Assembly (NCBI GenBank): GCA_013416485.1
Contig: JACCEO010000001.1
Location: forward strand, 359,169-423,168
Direction of reading: 5' to 3'
DNA from: Alcaligenaceae bacterium
GTDB lineage: Bacteria; Pseudomonadota; Gammaproteobacteria; Burkholderiales; Burkholderiaceae_B
DNA length: 64,000 nt
Made by a program: the position numbers and the translations under genes. The notes beneath the pieces were generated by a model. The model did no database searches. It was not told where the DNA came from and worked only from the letters and a program-made list of their open reading frames with translations. Below, one piece after another: positions 1 through 8,499 of the stretch (position 1 is the first letter of the stretch; each line of letters starts with the position of its first letter).

Positions 1-2
1 CG

Positions 3-245
3 CACTTAAATCGCGATGCCTGGCAAATGCCCGAACTATTCACTTGGTTACAGCAAAATGGCGGTGTGGCCGACAACGAAATGTACCGCGTATTTAACTG
101 CGGTATAGGCATGATCATTGTTGTGCCAGCGGATCAGGCTGATGCCGTCACCGCTACCCTAGTGGCTGGCGGTGAACATGTCAGCACCTTGGGTGTTATC
201 ACTGAACAGCAAGGTCCAGACGCCCCCAGGGCTGTCATTTCCTAA
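3..245 (+). CDS. purM: Phosphoribosylformylglycinamidine cyclo-ligase (AIR synthetase), C-terminal part
   Basis: This is the 3' end of a gene that begins before the window. The frame is open from base 3 to a TAA at 243-245, giving the last 80 residues. The segment [11 protein letters not shown], then [18 protein letters not shown], then a short acidic tail, is the typical C-terminal domain of PurM. PurM closes the imidazole ring of aminoimidazole ribotide with ATP in cytosolic purine synthesis. The gene converges on miaA with only 16 bases between the stops, and I see no terminator hairpin there. Confidence 0.93.
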   Translation, partial: HLNRDAWQMPELFTWLQQNGGVADNEMYRVFNCGIGMIIVVPADQADAVTATLVAGGEHVSTLGVITEQQGPDAPRAVIS

Positions 246-261
246 TCGTTGCTTACCGCTG

Positions 262-1212
262 TCATGACGGCCAGTAGTTGGCCGCATGCGCGACGGCTTG
301 GTTGACGGCACTGGGCGACAAACAATCGACGATTAATCGGTCTGGCTGCGAGCGCAGCCAGGTCAGTTGTCGTTTGGCCAGCTGGCGTGTAGCAGCAATA
401 GCCCGTTGTATCGCGTCGTCCAGACCCACCTGGCCGTCCAGGTAGTCCCATATCTGGCGATACCCTACGCAACGTACTGATGGCAGGCCAGGATGAAGAT
501 CAGCCCGCTGGTGTAATTGCGCCACCTCATGCACCAAGCCCAGGTCTATCATGGCGCGATAGCGTTGTTCTATGCGCTGATGTAGGGCTAGGCGGTTAGA
601 TGGCTCTAAGCTAAGGGTAATGTAGCGTAGCGTGGGGTCTGCGCTGGGGCGTTCTTCGTGTAGCCAGTCTGACATGGACTTGCCACTAATACGCCAGATT
701 TCTATGGCGCGCTGTATACGCTGGCTGTCGTTGGGTGACAAGCGGGCGGCAGTGTTAGGGTCGATTAGGGCTAACTGCCTGTGCAGCTCTGGCCAGCCTA
801 AGGCTTGGGCTTCTAGATCAATTTGCGTGCGTATGGCAGCGTCTGCGGTAGGAAGCTGGCTTAGGCCTTCACGTAAGGCTTTGTAATACAGCATAGTGCC
901 GCCACACAACAGCGGCAGGCGACCACGTTGCAGGATGTCATGGATTAAGGCCGTGGCATCGCGATGAAATTCAGCGGCTGAATAACTGCTGGCTGGATCG
1001 CGTATATCCAATAAATGATGCGGTGCTACGGTTTGTTCCTGCGCAGATGGTTTCGCTGTGCCAATATCCATGCCACGGTAAATGGTAGCAGAGTCCACCG
1101 TGATAATTTCCACTGGCCAGCGTGCTGCCAGCGCCAGGGTAGTAGCACTTTTACCAGCGGCTGTAGGGCCAACCAGGCACAGTATGGGCGTAATGGGTGT
1201 TGCGGTGGTCAT
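262..1212 (-). CDS. miaA: tRNA dimethylallyltransferase MiaA
   Basis: MiaA transfers an isopentenyl group from DMAPP to N6 of A37 in tRNAs that read UNN codons. The P-loop GPTAAGKS lies at residues 15-22 and the substrate-binding signature [16 protein letters not shown] at 40-55. The length of 316 residues is normal. The frame stays open up to 1245, but the ATG at 1212 is preferred: it lies four bases after the mutL stop and leads directly into the conserved start. The longer form would overlap mutL and add an unconserved leader. mutL-miaA is a common proteobacterial pair and is probably cotranscribed here. Confidence 0.96.
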   Translation of the reverse strand: MTTATPITPILCLVGPTAAGKSATTLALAARWPVEIITVDSATIYRGMDIGTAKPSAQEQTVAPHHLLDIRDPASSYSAAEFHRDATALIHDILQRGRLPLLCGGTMLYYKALREGLSQLPTADAAIRTQIDLEAQALGWPELHRQLALIDPNTAARLSPNDSQRIQRAIEIWRISGKSMSDWLHEERPSADPTLRYITLSLEPSNRLALHQRIEQRYRAMIDLGLVHEVAQLHQRADLHPGLPSVRCVGYRQIWDYLDGQVGLDDAIQRAIAATRQLAKRQLTWLRSQPDRLIVDCLSPSAVNQAVAHAANYWPS

Positions 1213-1216
1213 ACGC

Positions 1217-3079
1217 TTATTGCCCCCGCATAAAAAGCTTGTCAATTTCGCCTAGTTGCCACTGTACCCAGGTAGGGCGACCGTGATTGCATTGGTCGGC
1301 GCGCTCTGTGAGCTCCATTTTACGTAGCAAGCCATTCATTTCGTCTAGTGTCAGACGGCGATTAGCCCGCACTGAACCGTGGCAGGCCATTGTCGAGAGT
1401 AACTCGTTGCGTTGCTCGGTGAGCTTGGGTGAGCTGCCTACGCTGGCCAGATCGCGTAGCACGCCGCGTGCCAACGATTCGATGTCGCCACCTGCCAGCA
1501 AGGCGGGCACGGCACGTACTGCAATCGAGGCAGGGCCTGTAGCATTCAGGCTAAGGCCAAGTTCGTTCAGGGTTTGGCCATGTTCGTCCAGCAAGGCGAC
1601 GTCTTTTTCGCTGGCGCTAAATACTACAGGCACTAGCAGCTCTTGGCAGGGCAGGGTTTGCGCATCCATAGAAAGCTTTAATTGTTCGTACACCACGCGT
1701 TCGTGGGCAGCATGCATGTCTACTAGGATCAGGCCGGTTTGGTTTTGTGCCAAGATATAAATACCGTGCAACTGGCCTAAGGCCATGCCTAGGGGGAAGG
1801 ATGCAGTTTGATATTGCTGGGCCAAACCAGAGGGCAGCTGGGCAGGTGTAGGCACGGTAGATGCTACATTAAGTGGTTCCAGCGGTTGGTATAAGGTTTG
1901 CCAGTCTAGGCCCTGGCTGTGGTCGCGCAAAGCAAAGGCGTGCTGTTGCTGATAAGGGCTGGGCATATATGGGGCCGCAGCCTGCAGAGGCGGTTGTTGT
2001 ATCTGCTGTTGTTGTGGGCCGTCAGTGCTAATTAGGGAGCTATCTGCGCTTGTTGTTAGCGGGTCGCTATCTTGATTAGCCAGTGTGTGCCCGCCTGCAG
2101 CACTAAGCGTATGCGCTAAGGACTGCCCGACAAAGCGGTGTATAGCACCGCTGTCGCGAAAACGTACTTCATGTTTGGCAGGATGGACGTTGACATCCAC
2201 GGTAGTCGGATCAACGCTTAGAAACAGCACATAGGCAGGTTGGCGATCACCGTGTAGCACGTCGGCATAGGCCTGACGTATGGCATGGGATACGGTTCTG
2301 TCTTTTACATAACGGCCATTCACATACAAGTACTGGCGGTCGGCCCGGTGGCGAGCATACGTAGGTTGGGTAATAATGCCTTCCAGTCGTATTAGGCCAT
2401 GTTCGTTATGGACATCTAGGCCGTGTTCGACAAACTCTGCACCCAGCACATCTAGCACGCGCTGGCGTATGCTGGCGGCGCGCCAATTACGTTGCAGTTT
2501 TTCGTTGTGGAATAACCTGAAAGCAATATCAGGTTGGGCTAGCGCAATACGCTCTAGGGCATCTACGCAGTGCCCGTATTCTGTGGCCTCTGAACGTAAA
2601 AATTTACGTCGTGCAGGGACATCGTCAAATAGCTGACGCACGTCTATGGTGGTGCCGGGTTGGCCAGAGGATGCCGCAGGCGTATCGTAGGCTGATTCAA
2701 CTTCCCAGGCATGGGGCTGATCGGCGCTACGCGAGGTGACTTTCACCCTGGCTACCGATGTGACTGATGCTAGGGCTTCGCCCCGAAATCCCATAGATGC
2801 GACAGATTCCAGTTCGCTTAGGCTGCGAATTTTACTGGTGGCATGGCGGGTTAGCGCCAGCTGCAGTTCTGATGGGGGTATGCCGTTGCCATCATCAATC
2901 ACGGCGATACGGCGTATACCGCCCCCGTCCAAGCGAACCTCTATAGAGCGCGCGCCGGCATCTAGCGCGTTTTCCAGGAGTTCTTTGAGTACGGACGCAG
3001 GGCGCTCTATGACTTCGCCAGCGGCAATCTGGCTGATCAGTTTATCGGGAAGGGGGGCAATGGAGCGACGTTCTAACAT
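1217..3079 (-). CDS. mutL: DNA mismatch repair protein MutL
   Basis: MutL couples MutS mismatch recognition to strand incision. The N-terminal GHKL ATPase shows ENALDAGA (residues 36-43), DDGNGI, RHATSK and GFRGEAL. A proline- and glutamine-rich linker follows, at about residues 330-430. The C-terminal dimerisation domain contains [12 protein letters not shown] (454-465) and CNHGRP (597-602). These match the metal-binding motifs of nicking-type MutL, which E. coli MutL lacks, so this protein is probably a latent endonuclease. The length of 620 residues is typical. The start at 3079 begins a canonical MutL N-terminus. It is the first gene of the mutL-miaA unit. Confidence 0.96.
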   Translation of the reverse strand: MLERRSIAPLPDKLISQIAAGEVIERPASVLKELLENALDAGARSIEVRLDGGGIRRIAVIDDGNGIPPSELQLALTRHATSKIRSLSELESVASMGFRGEALASVTSVARVKVTSRSADQPHAWEVESAYDTPAASSGQPGTTIDVRQLFDDVPARRKFLRSEATEYGHCVDALERIALAQPDIAFRLFHNEKLQRNWRAASIRQRVLDVLGAEFVEHGLDVHNEHGLIRLEGIITQPTYARHRADRQYLYVNGRYVKDRTVSHAIRQAYADVLHGDRQPAYVLFLSVDPTTVDVNVHPAKHEVRFRDSGAIHRFVGQSLAHTLSAAGGHTLANQDSDPLTTSADSSLISTDGPQQQQIQQPPLQAAAPYMPSPYQQQHAFALRDHSQGLDWQTLYQPLEPLNVASTVPTPAQLPSGLAQQYQTASFPLGMALGQLHGIYILAQNQTGLILVDMHAAHERVVYEQLKLSMDAQTLPCQELLVPVVFSASEKDVALLDEHGQTLNELGLSLNATGPASIAVRAVPALLAGGDIESLARGVLRDLASVGSSPKLTEQRNELLSTMACHGSVRANRRLTLDEMNGLLRKMELTERADQCNHGRPTWVQWQLGEIDKLFMRGQ

Positions 3080-3171
3080 GTGATCATTTTAGAGGATGAT
3101 AGAGGAAACGTATCTTCACTTTTTTTAGTCGGCTGAACAGGCTATATTGCGGTATCTTTTTTTGGTAGACA

Positions 3172-3828
3172 GTGATGGCAGATTTTTTGAGCATGATTCT
3201 TCATATTGACCAATTTTTGGACGCTTGGGTAACGCAATATGGGGCATGGATCTATTTAGTGCTGTTCCTGATCGTGTTTGGTGAAACGGGTCTGGTGGTT
3301 TTGCCGTTTTTACCGGGTGATTCATTGTTGTTTATTGCTGGCGCTTTTGGTGCCTCTGGTTTGCTGAATCCGGTCTTGATGGCTGGCTTACTTATCGTGG
3401 CTGCCATACTAGGTAACACGCTAAATTACAGCATAGGCCGATATATCGGGCCGCGTGTATTTACCAAAAACTACCGTTTTCTGGATCGTAAAGCGTTGAT
3501 GAAAACCCACGCATTTTACGAAAAACACGGTGGAAAAACGATAGTGTTATCGCGCTTCCTGCCCATCTTTCGTACGTTTGCGCCTTTTGTCGCTGGGGTA
3601 GGCTACATGAACCCCATACGCTTTCAGCTGTTTAATATTTCAGGCGCTATCTTGTGGGTCGCTGGTCTGATTACCTTAGGGTATTTTTTTGGTAATGTGC
3701 CCATAATTAAAGACCACCTGAACACTATCGTCTTGATAGGGGTGGGCGCGGCTGCGGTACCTGTAGTGTTAGGTGCTGCCTGGAAATTATTTAAGAAGAA
3801 AGACGTTAAGGGTGATCAACACCCTTAA
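3172..3828 (+). CDS. DedA family inner-membrane protein
   Basis: A 218-residue integral membrane protein of the DedA (SNARE-associated, VTT) family, proposed to act in undecaprenyl-phosphate or phospholipid flipping and in maintaining the proton gradient. Family hallmarks are the re-entrant segment ETGLVVLPFLPGDS (about residues 38-51), the GNTLNYSIGRYIG segment and the basic-glycine motif SRFLPIFRTFAPFVAG (about 126-141). Four to five hydrophobic segments are visible. Two starts are adjacent, GTG at 3172 and ATG at 3175, and the ATG may be the real one. It is transcribed divergently from mutL. The physiological substrate is not evident from sequence. Confidence 0.9.
   Translation: MMADFLSMILHIDQFLDAWVTQYGAWIYLVLFLIVFGETGLVVLPFLPGDSLLFIAGAFGASGLLNPVLMAGLLIVAAILGNTLNYSIGRYIGPRVFTKNYRFLDRKALMKTHAFYEKHGGKTIVLSRFLPIFRTFAPFVAGVGYMNPIRFQLFNISGAILWVAGLITLGYFFGNVPIIKDHLNTIVLIGVGAAAVPVVLGAAWKLFKKKDVKGDQHP
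3806..3828. terminator. Hairpin over the DedA stop codon (possible terminator)
   Basis: A 9-bp perfect inverted repeat (TTAAGGGTG and CACCCTTAA) with a 5-base loop ends exactly at the stop codon of the DedA gene and faces the convergent amiC. No run of T follows on the + strand, so intrinsic termination is uncertain. Confidence 0.4.
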
Positions 3829-3873
3829 ACAATGCACCAAGCTAGGTAATGGGCATGATTAAGGGCGGTGTGA

Positions 3874-5262
3874 TCAGGCCTTGCGAGCCAGAGCTGGGTT
3901 GTTTGAAAAATAGCCATTAATACCACTAAGTACCGCTTGGGCGATACGTTCCTGGTGTGCTGGGCTGCGTAGTAAGCGCTCTTCTTCGGGGTTGCTGATA
4001 AAGGCGGTTTCTACAAGAATCGAAGGAATGTCTGGAGCTTTCAGTACAGCAAAGCCTGCTTGTTCTACACGATTTTTGTGTAAACGGTTGATTTTTCCTA
4101 TTTCGCCCAGCACTTGGCTACCCACACGTACCGAGTCATTGATTTGTGCGGATGTGGATAGATCCAGCAGCACTTGCGCGACTTGTTTGTTATGGGAGCC
4201 CAGGTTTACACCACCTATCAGGTCAGCTTCGTTTTCACGTTGCGCCATGTAACGCGCCGCCGCGCTGGTGGCGCCAGTTTGAGACAAGGCAAACACGGAC
4301 GATCCACGTGCGCTGGGCTTGGTCCAGGCGTCTGCATGAATGGAAATGAATAAGTCGGCTTTTACGCGTCGGGCTTTTTGGACCCTGACGTGCAAGGGTA
4401 CGAAGTAATCATTGTCACGCGTCAGGTAGGCGCGCATATTGGGTTGCGCGTCTATCAGTTTTTTTAGTCGCTTGGCAATGCTTAAAACAACATCTTTTTC
4501 ACGCGTACCCGCGCGACCTATGGCACCAGGATCCTCGCCACCATGACCAGGGTCTAGTGCGATTAGGACTGGGCCTTGGCGACCGGCTAGCGGTGGCGCA
4601 GATTTAGGGGCACTGGGTGGAGTTACCTTAGGGGCTGGTTGAGGTGGTGTTTGTGGTATTTTCGCTACGGGTGGCAGCTTTTGGCCTTCTACAGACGGAA
4701 TCGGGGCGTCGTCAGGTGAATTAAGCGCCAGGTTTTCCAGAATTTCAGCCAATGGATCAGTATCCGCGGCATTCATAATGGCCAATAAAGGGTCTTGTGC
4801 GACCAGGGGATACAAGTCCAGTACCAGACGATATTTGTATTCGCCTATGGGTTTCAGGGTAAATACCTGAGGGGCAATAGGCTGTTTAAGGTCTAGTACC
4901 AGTCGTATTACGTCTGGGCGGTTTTGTGCGACACGTACTGTGTTTATGTAGGGGTCATTGGGCCGTATTTTGGATACCAAGTCGCTAATGGCTTGGCTCA
5001 TGCTTAGGCCCTGGATATCGACTACTAGGCGATCAGGCCCTTGCAACACGAAGTGTTCAGCCTTGAGCTCGCTGTCCATTTCCAGAGTGACGCGAGTGTA
5101 TTCGTCGGCTGGCCAGGTGCGCACGGCCAAGATAGTACCTGCCACCGCCAAGCGTGGGATAACAGGCAATAAGAAAAGGGTGGTGGCACTAGCAACCAGG
5201 CGTCGTCGTGTCAGGCCGTTGGCAGAGATCCCTGTTGGGCATGGGCGAGTGTCGTCAGCCAT
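3874..5262 (-). CDS. amiC: N-acetylmuramoyl-L-alanine amidase AmiC, Tat-exported
   Basis: This periplasmic zinc amidase cleaves the bond between N-acetylmuramate and L-alanine during cell separation. The N-terminus carries a twin-arginine signal, TRRRLVA at residues 18-24, then a hydrophobic stretch and a cleavage-like AVAG, which implies Tat export. An AMIN septum-targeting domain follows at about 45-145. A proline-rich linker at about 200-230 leads to a C-terminal Amidase_3 domain with DPGHGGEDPGAIG, SIHADAW and VETAFISNPEEE holding the expected metal and catalytic residues. The length is 462 residues. Its start lies inside the 3' end of tsaE, so the two are likely translationally coupled. 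Confidence 0.94.
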   Translation of the reverse strand: MADDTRPCPTGISANGLTRRRLVASATTLFLLPVIPRLAVAGTILAVRTWPADEYTRVTLEMDSELKAEHFVLQGPDRLVVDIQGLSMSQAISDLVSKIRPNDPYINTVRVAQNRPDVIRLVLDLKQPIAPQVFTLKPIGEYKYRLVLDLYPLVAQDPLLAIMNAADTDPLAEILENLALNSPDDAPIPSVEGQKLPPVAKIPQTPPQPAPKVTPPSAPKSAPPLAGRQGPVLIALDPGHGGEDPGAIGRAGTREKDVVLSIAKRLKKLIDAQPNMRAYLTRDNDYFVPLHVRVQKARRVKADLFISIHADAWTKPSARGSSVFALSQTGATSAAARYMAQRENEADLIGGVNLGSHNKQVAQVLLDLSTSAQINDSVRVGSQVLGEIGKINRLHKNRVEQAGFAVLKAPDIPSILVETAFISNPEEERLLRSPAHQERIAQAVLSGINGYFSNNPALARKA

Positions 5263-5729
5263 AGTTTTCCTTTGTTACTGTGGGCAGTTAAGCTGGCGTG
5301 TCGTCCGGTATCCGCATATTCAAGATGAATATCAAGGTCAGGGGGGGGTAATAGGGCCCCTGCTTGTTCTGGCCATTCGATTAAAACTACCGCATTTTCC
5401 TGAAGTATATCGCGAAAACCGGCATCTGCCCATTCTTTGGGATTGTTAAATCTATAAAAATCAAGATGATAGAACTGTAAGCTAGAAACATTATAGCTTT
5501 CCATCAGGGCATAGCTTGGGCTTTTGATTCTTCCTTGTACGCCGCAGGCTCGAAGCAGGGCACGAGCAAAGCTGGTTTTCCCTGCGCCTAGATCGCCGCG
5601 CAAGTGTATGCGGCCGCCTATGCCGCTACTGGGATCCGTTAATAAGGGTGCTAAACGGTTTGCTAGTGCAGTAGTGGCGTCTTCGTCAGCCAGATACAGA
5701 TCTGCAACAGAGCGTGAAGTGGTGGTCAT
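5211..5729 (-). CDS. tsaE: tRNA threonylcarbamoyladenosine biosynthesis ATPase TsaE
   Basis: TsaE is the small P-loop ATPase that works with TsaB and TsaD to make t6A37 on ANN-decoding tRNAs. The Walker A motif GDLGAGKTS is present, followed by SPSYALMESY and the HLDFYRF segment; the late motif VVLIEWPEQAG is also typical. From the ATG at 5729 the protein is 172 residues, close to family size. An upstream ATG at 5768 would add 13 unconserved residues and overlap the AEC gene. The 3' end overlaps amiC by 52 bases, an arrangement common in Burkholderiales. Confidence 0.94.
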   Translation of the reverse strand: MTTTSRSVADLYLADEDATTALANRLAPLLTDPSSGIGGRIHLRGDLGAGKTSFARALLRACGVQGRIKSPSYALMESYNVSSLQFYHLDFYRFNNPKEWADAGFRDILQENAVVLIEWPEQAGALLPPPDLDIHLEYADTGRHASLTAHSNKGKLWLTTLAHAQQGSLPTA

Positions 5730-5743
5730 GGTGTCTGTTCCTG

Positions 5744-6640
5744 TTACGTGGTGACTGTCATCAACCATAAGGGGATGGTGATGGCGGAAAATAAGGTGCC
5801 TATGGACATAGTGACTGCCGTTAATCTGGCATCACCTCCCAGCCTGGCGGTTAGTACATGGGCCGAAGAGGATGCTGGTAAGGCACTGAATAGCAGCAGC
5901 ATTTGGCGCTCTATTAAGGATAAATCCAGTGCCCAGCCTATGGCCAGTGCACCCAAGGGCATAATCAGTAAGCGTACTGCTATCATCCAGCCCATCAGGG
6001 TGGCTGCTGCCCGTGCCCCGTGTAAGGATAGCGTAGCGCCTACACACAGTAGGCCTATGGCCAGGGCACACGCACCCAGGCGAACCAAGGCGGTATCAAT
6101 TGGTTTGGGGACAGGGATTTGCAGCAGATTGAAGAGCAGGCCGCTGACCGTCGCAATAATGAAAGGGTTACGTAGAATTTCGCTAAGTACCTTGCCATTG
6201 CCTTGCCTGGCCAGACCGTGAACTGCCGCCACATTGGCAAGTGGAACGGCAAACCCGACGATAACAGCCATGATGCTTTGTGACGCGGCGCCACCTAGGC
6301 TGCCGGCAATCGATAGACCTATATATGTATTAAAGCGATAAGCACATTGCGCCACAGAAGCATGGGCTAACTTATTAGGACGTAGGACAGGAATAGCGAA
6401 CCAAGCCATTAGTACACCAAAGGCACATAAGGCCGCCGTTGCCTGAAATATCAGCCAGGCGCCTGATGGACTTAATGGGGCTTGGCTAATGGACTGGAAT
6501 AGCAGTGCGGGGAATAGCACGTAATACACTAGCTTTTCTGCCGAACGGAAAAAGTCCGCTGAAAAGTTCAGCTTATGTAGCAGCACCCAGCCCAAAGCGA
6601 TAAGCATGAAGTCGGGCAAAACCAGCAAAATAACGTACAT
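5744..6640 (-). CDS. AEC (auxin efflux carrier) family transporter
   Basis: A 298-residue protein made almost wholly of hydrophobic helices (about ten), with the internal two-fold pattern of AEC permeases. PDFMLIALGWVL at the start, the asparagine-containing RFNTYIGLSIAG segment and the C-terminal ALPASSSAHVLTARLGGD stretch are typical of the YfdV/MdcF-like group, which moves organic acids such as malonate or malate. The substrate cannot be deduced. It lies 15 bases upstream of the preferred tsaE start and may be the first gene of the AEC-tsaE-amiC unit. Confidence 0.88.
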   Translation of the reverse strand: MYVILLVLPDFMLIALGWVLLHKLNFSADFFRSAEKLVYYVLFPALLFQSISQAPLSPSGAWLIFQATAALCAFGVLMAWFAIPVLRPNKLAHASVAQCAYRFNTYIGLSIAGSLGGAASQSIMAVIVGFAVPLANVAAVHGLARQGNGKVLSEILRNPFIIATVSGLLFNLLQIPVPKPIDTALVRLGACALAIGLLCVGATLSLHGARAAATLMGWMIAVRLLIMPLGALAIGWALDLSLIERQMLLLFSALPASSSAHVLTARLGGDARLTAVTMSIGTLFSAITIPLWLMTVTT

Positions 6641-6744
6641 GGCGTGGCGGGGTTAGGAGGCAACGAAGACAGAAACTGCAATTGTAGGGTAGGCTGGCTT
6701 TTTTTGGTGCCAGTCTGATTTATACTAGCAGGTTAGCGCAAAAG

Positions 6745-6819
6745 GTCTCCTTAGTTAAATGGATATAACTTTCCCCTCCTAAGGGAAGATTGCAGGTTCG
6801 ATTCCTGCAGGAGACGCCA
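6745..6819 (+). tRNA. tRNA-Arg (anticodon CCT)
   Basis: A full cloverleaf can be drawn: acceptor GTCTCCT (6745-6751) pairs with AGGAGAC (6809-6815), then discriminator G and an encoded CCA. The D arm is 6754-6769. The anticodon stem TTCCC/GGGAA encloses CTCCTAA, placing CCT at 6778-6780. The T arm is GCAGG-TTCGATT-CCTGC. It reads AGG arginine codons. Its 3' end is the attachment site of the island that follows. Confidence 0.95.
6805..6819 (+). repeat. attL-like direct repeat (3' end of tRNA-Arg)
   Basis: The 15 bases CTGCAGGAGACGCCA at the end of the tRNA are repeated exactly at 10331-10345. This is the usual footprint of tyrosine-integrase insertion into a tRNA gene. Confidence 0.85.
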
Positions 6820-6853
6820 CACTACGATATACAGCAGTTGATGACCATATACA

Positions 6854-6887
6854 AACCCGCACAGTTACTAGCTCTGCGGGTTTTTTG
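6854..6887 (+). terminator. Rho-independent terminator after tRNA-Arg
   Basis: AACCCGCA at 6854-6861 pairs with TGCGGGTT at 6875-6882 and a run of T follows. It should end tRNA-Arg transcription. It lies inside the island, so it came in with the element. Confidence 0.8.
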
Positions 6888-6920
6888 TTGTCTGCGGTAG
6901 TAGATAACAGGCTATAGCCA

Positions 6921-6930
6921 TGTACCCCCA
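6921..6930 (-). repeat. Copy of a GGGGGTA-type motif at the left island end
   Basis: TGTACCCCCA here is the inverse of a TGGGGGTACA-type motif. Near matches occur in direct orientation at 10249-10258 and 10261-10270 next to the other end of the island. They may be integrase arm-binding sites; the assignment rests on position and similarity only. Confidence 0.35.
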
Positions 6931-6932
6931 AT

Positions 6933-7046
6933 ATGGCCCTTACCAACATCCAATGTAAACAGGCTATACCCAAGGAAAAGCCCTATAAGCTGACCGAAAG
7001 TGGCGACTTATACCTGCTGGTGAACCCCAACGGGCGTAAAAATGGC
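6933..7046 (+). pseudogene. Relic of a P4-type tyrosine integrase (N-terminal fragment)
   Basis: The ATG at 6933 opens a frame whose first 38 or so residues (MALTNIQCKQAIPKEKPYKL, then ESGDLYLLVNPNGRKN) match the N-terminal arm-binding domain (DUF4102 type) of P4-like integrases. Similarity stops there. The rest of the frame, to 7208, is antisense to the membrane-protein gene and looks like chance. A complete integrase has about 400 residues, so both the core-binding and catalytic domains are gone. Its place next to tRNA-Arg fits the original orientation of such islands. Confidence 0.8.
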
Positions 7047-7103
7047 CTCCATCCGAGGAGCTATTGTTATGGGCGTATATTGATTTCTATGGCTGCAAGT
7101 TTT

Positions 7104-7643
7104 TTAGAAATGCCCAATCGGTTTTGCTGTATGGTCTATTGTTTCGTATCTGTCGTCATTGGGGCTATCTGTTCTTGGCGTATTTATATAATTCAGGACA
7201 TACCATAGCTTATGCATTACGCTAATGAGCGAAGCAAAGCAGCAGGAGGCCAAGCCTATTAGTGTCAGAAAAAACAGAAGTGATACTGAAGGGCTGATAA
7301 TGGCCCATATAGCAATAGCACAAGCAATTAGATCAAATGCAATAGCTATGTACATACGAGCAATGAGAGCGTTTGCATGCCCTGACTTGTGCATCGATTT
7401 GATTAAAGGTTTGTCTCCAAAGGCAGTGAAAATTGCTGTGGATGTCAAAACAAATCCAGCAAGCGTAATTGATATTTGCGACATTGCTGAGCCCATTGTC
7501 CGGGAAACTATAGCCAGATCAGGAAGCGGCAATAACTCAAATCCTGCGAAACGATTGGTTAGGTAGACGACACCCGCACCGAACAAGAGGCAAAACAGTA
7601 TGCTAAGCAAGGCCCCTTTAAAGACTTCTTTCGATTTCATCAT
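7104..7643 (-). CDS. Unrecognised four-helix membrane protein, second gene of a two-gene module
   Basis: I do not recognise the family. Counted from the ATG at 7643 the protein has 179 residues and four hydrophobic segments: about 8-30, 52-75, 92-115 and 118-140. The second, ISITLAGFVLTSTAIFTAF, recalls small helical-bundle membrane partners in accessory two-gene modules. A soluble C-terminal tail of about 35 polar residues follows. The tandem ATGs at 7643 and 7640 overlap the upstream gene by about 26 bases, so the pair is probably translationally coupled. A longer frame from 7706 is possible but would overlap by 89 bases. It could be a pore or membrane-perturbing effector; that is inference. 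Confidence 0.7.
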   Translation of the reverse strand: MMKSKEVFKGALLSILFCLLFGAGVVYLTNRFAGFELLPLPDLAIVSRTMGSAMSQISITLAGFVLTSTAIFTAFGDKPLIKSMHKSGHANALIARMYIAIAFDLIACAIAIWAIISPSVSLLFFLTLIGLASCCFASLISVMHKLWYVLNYINTPRTDSPNDDRYETIDHTAKPIGHF

Positions 7644-8499
7644 TGCACTCGTCCTTGGCTTCTTGTAGCTGTTGGAGAACACTCGTCGGCTCAGGGTATA
7701 AACCATTCATTTCGACTGTAATTCGACGTTTTATCCGTTTAGCAAGCAAATCCAGGGGCTCTGTGGCATCTGATACCTTTACGCGCAATCGCCGTGTTTG
7801 GCCTGAACCCCATAGTTTTTCAACCATATCACCAACCCAATTAGCAAGCTTCGGGGCAGAGGCCTTGCGTGTTTGAAGTACTAGGGAAAATGTCGATGAG
7901 TTTGAGCGAGTCATAGTCTCAAAAGGGTCTACACCCCAGCTATTTGGATTAAGCTGGCGCACTTGTTCACGCTCTGCATTAGTTCTGGGCTCTCGTACAC
8001 GAAAGTCAACATACTGAATTTCTGCAGTGGTCGGGTCAAAGCCAAAGGCATCATCAAGCAAGACATTGCAAACTACAGTATGGATATTTCCTGATAGGGT
8101 TGTGAGCATAATACCGAAGTTATTTACATGGTTTGCTGCAAGATTGAACTGCCATACTAGCAGCCGTGACGCCTTGGAATATATAAAGTAGTTTTTTTGA
8201 AGGAATTGATCGCCAGGTTGAGTTTCTATTTTACGCTCGTCTCCGTTGATGTCGCGAATATGAGGGGCATCGGACCCTAGTAATGCTAGGCATCCTGTAA
8301 TCACGCCTTGATGTAAATTAATCTCCCTGAGTTCAAAGGAATAGCCTGACGGGCTACGAGCGATTGTAGCGGCACCACCAGTATCGTATCGGGCTTTTTC
8401 TGCAGTAAATAAATTCCAAAACGCATCTATCTTGTCGTTGTCCGGTAACGTAAACGTATTTACTTGAAAAAACTGTGCTGTGTATTGGCGTGTCGTCAT
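7618..8499 (-). CDS. Unrecognised soluble protein, first gene of a two-gene module in the tRNA-Arg island
   Basis: A 293-residue protein with no signal peptide or membrane segment and no catalytic motif that I recognise. It looks alpha/beta. Aromatic and hydrophobic positions alternate in the first 60 residues, the central part is beta-rich (about 60-150), and the C-terminal third is basic (KRIKRRITVEMNG) and ends in an acidic helix. An AGGAA-type ribosome site precedes the ATG at 8499. The gene overlaps the downstream four-helix membrane gene. The layout (soluble protein of about 290 residues, then a four-TM protein) resembles phage-exclusion pairs such as RexAB or Kiwa, but I see no sequence identity that would justify those names. 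Confidence 0.72.
   Translation of the reverse strand: MTTRQYTAQFFQVNTFTLPDNDKIDAFWNLFTAEKARYDTGGAATIARSPSGYSFELREINLHQGVITGCLALLGSDAPHIRDINGDERKIETQPGDQFLQKNYFIYSKASRLLVWQFNLAANHVNNFGIMLTTLSGNIHTVVCNVLLDDAFGFDPTTAEIQYVDFRVREPRTNAEREQVRQLNPNSWGVDPFETMTRSNSSTFSLVLQTRKASAPKLANWVGDMVEKLWGSGQTRRLRVKVSDATEPLDLLAKRIKRRITVEMNGLYPEPTSVLQQLQEAKDECNDEIERSL

Noticed and set aside
1287..3083. Several long plus-strand frames antisense to mutL
   Set aside because: They are shadows of the mutL coding frame, have no recognisable domains and no ribosome sites.
7047..7208. Continuation of the integrase-like frame to 7208
   Set aside because: Similarity to integrases ends after about 38 codons; the remainder is antisense to the four-helix membrane gene, so only the first part is kept as a relic.
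7104..8499. Naming the two-gene module RexAB or Kiwa
   Set aside because: Only size, order and predicted topology agree. I see no motif or residue pattern that would support homology.
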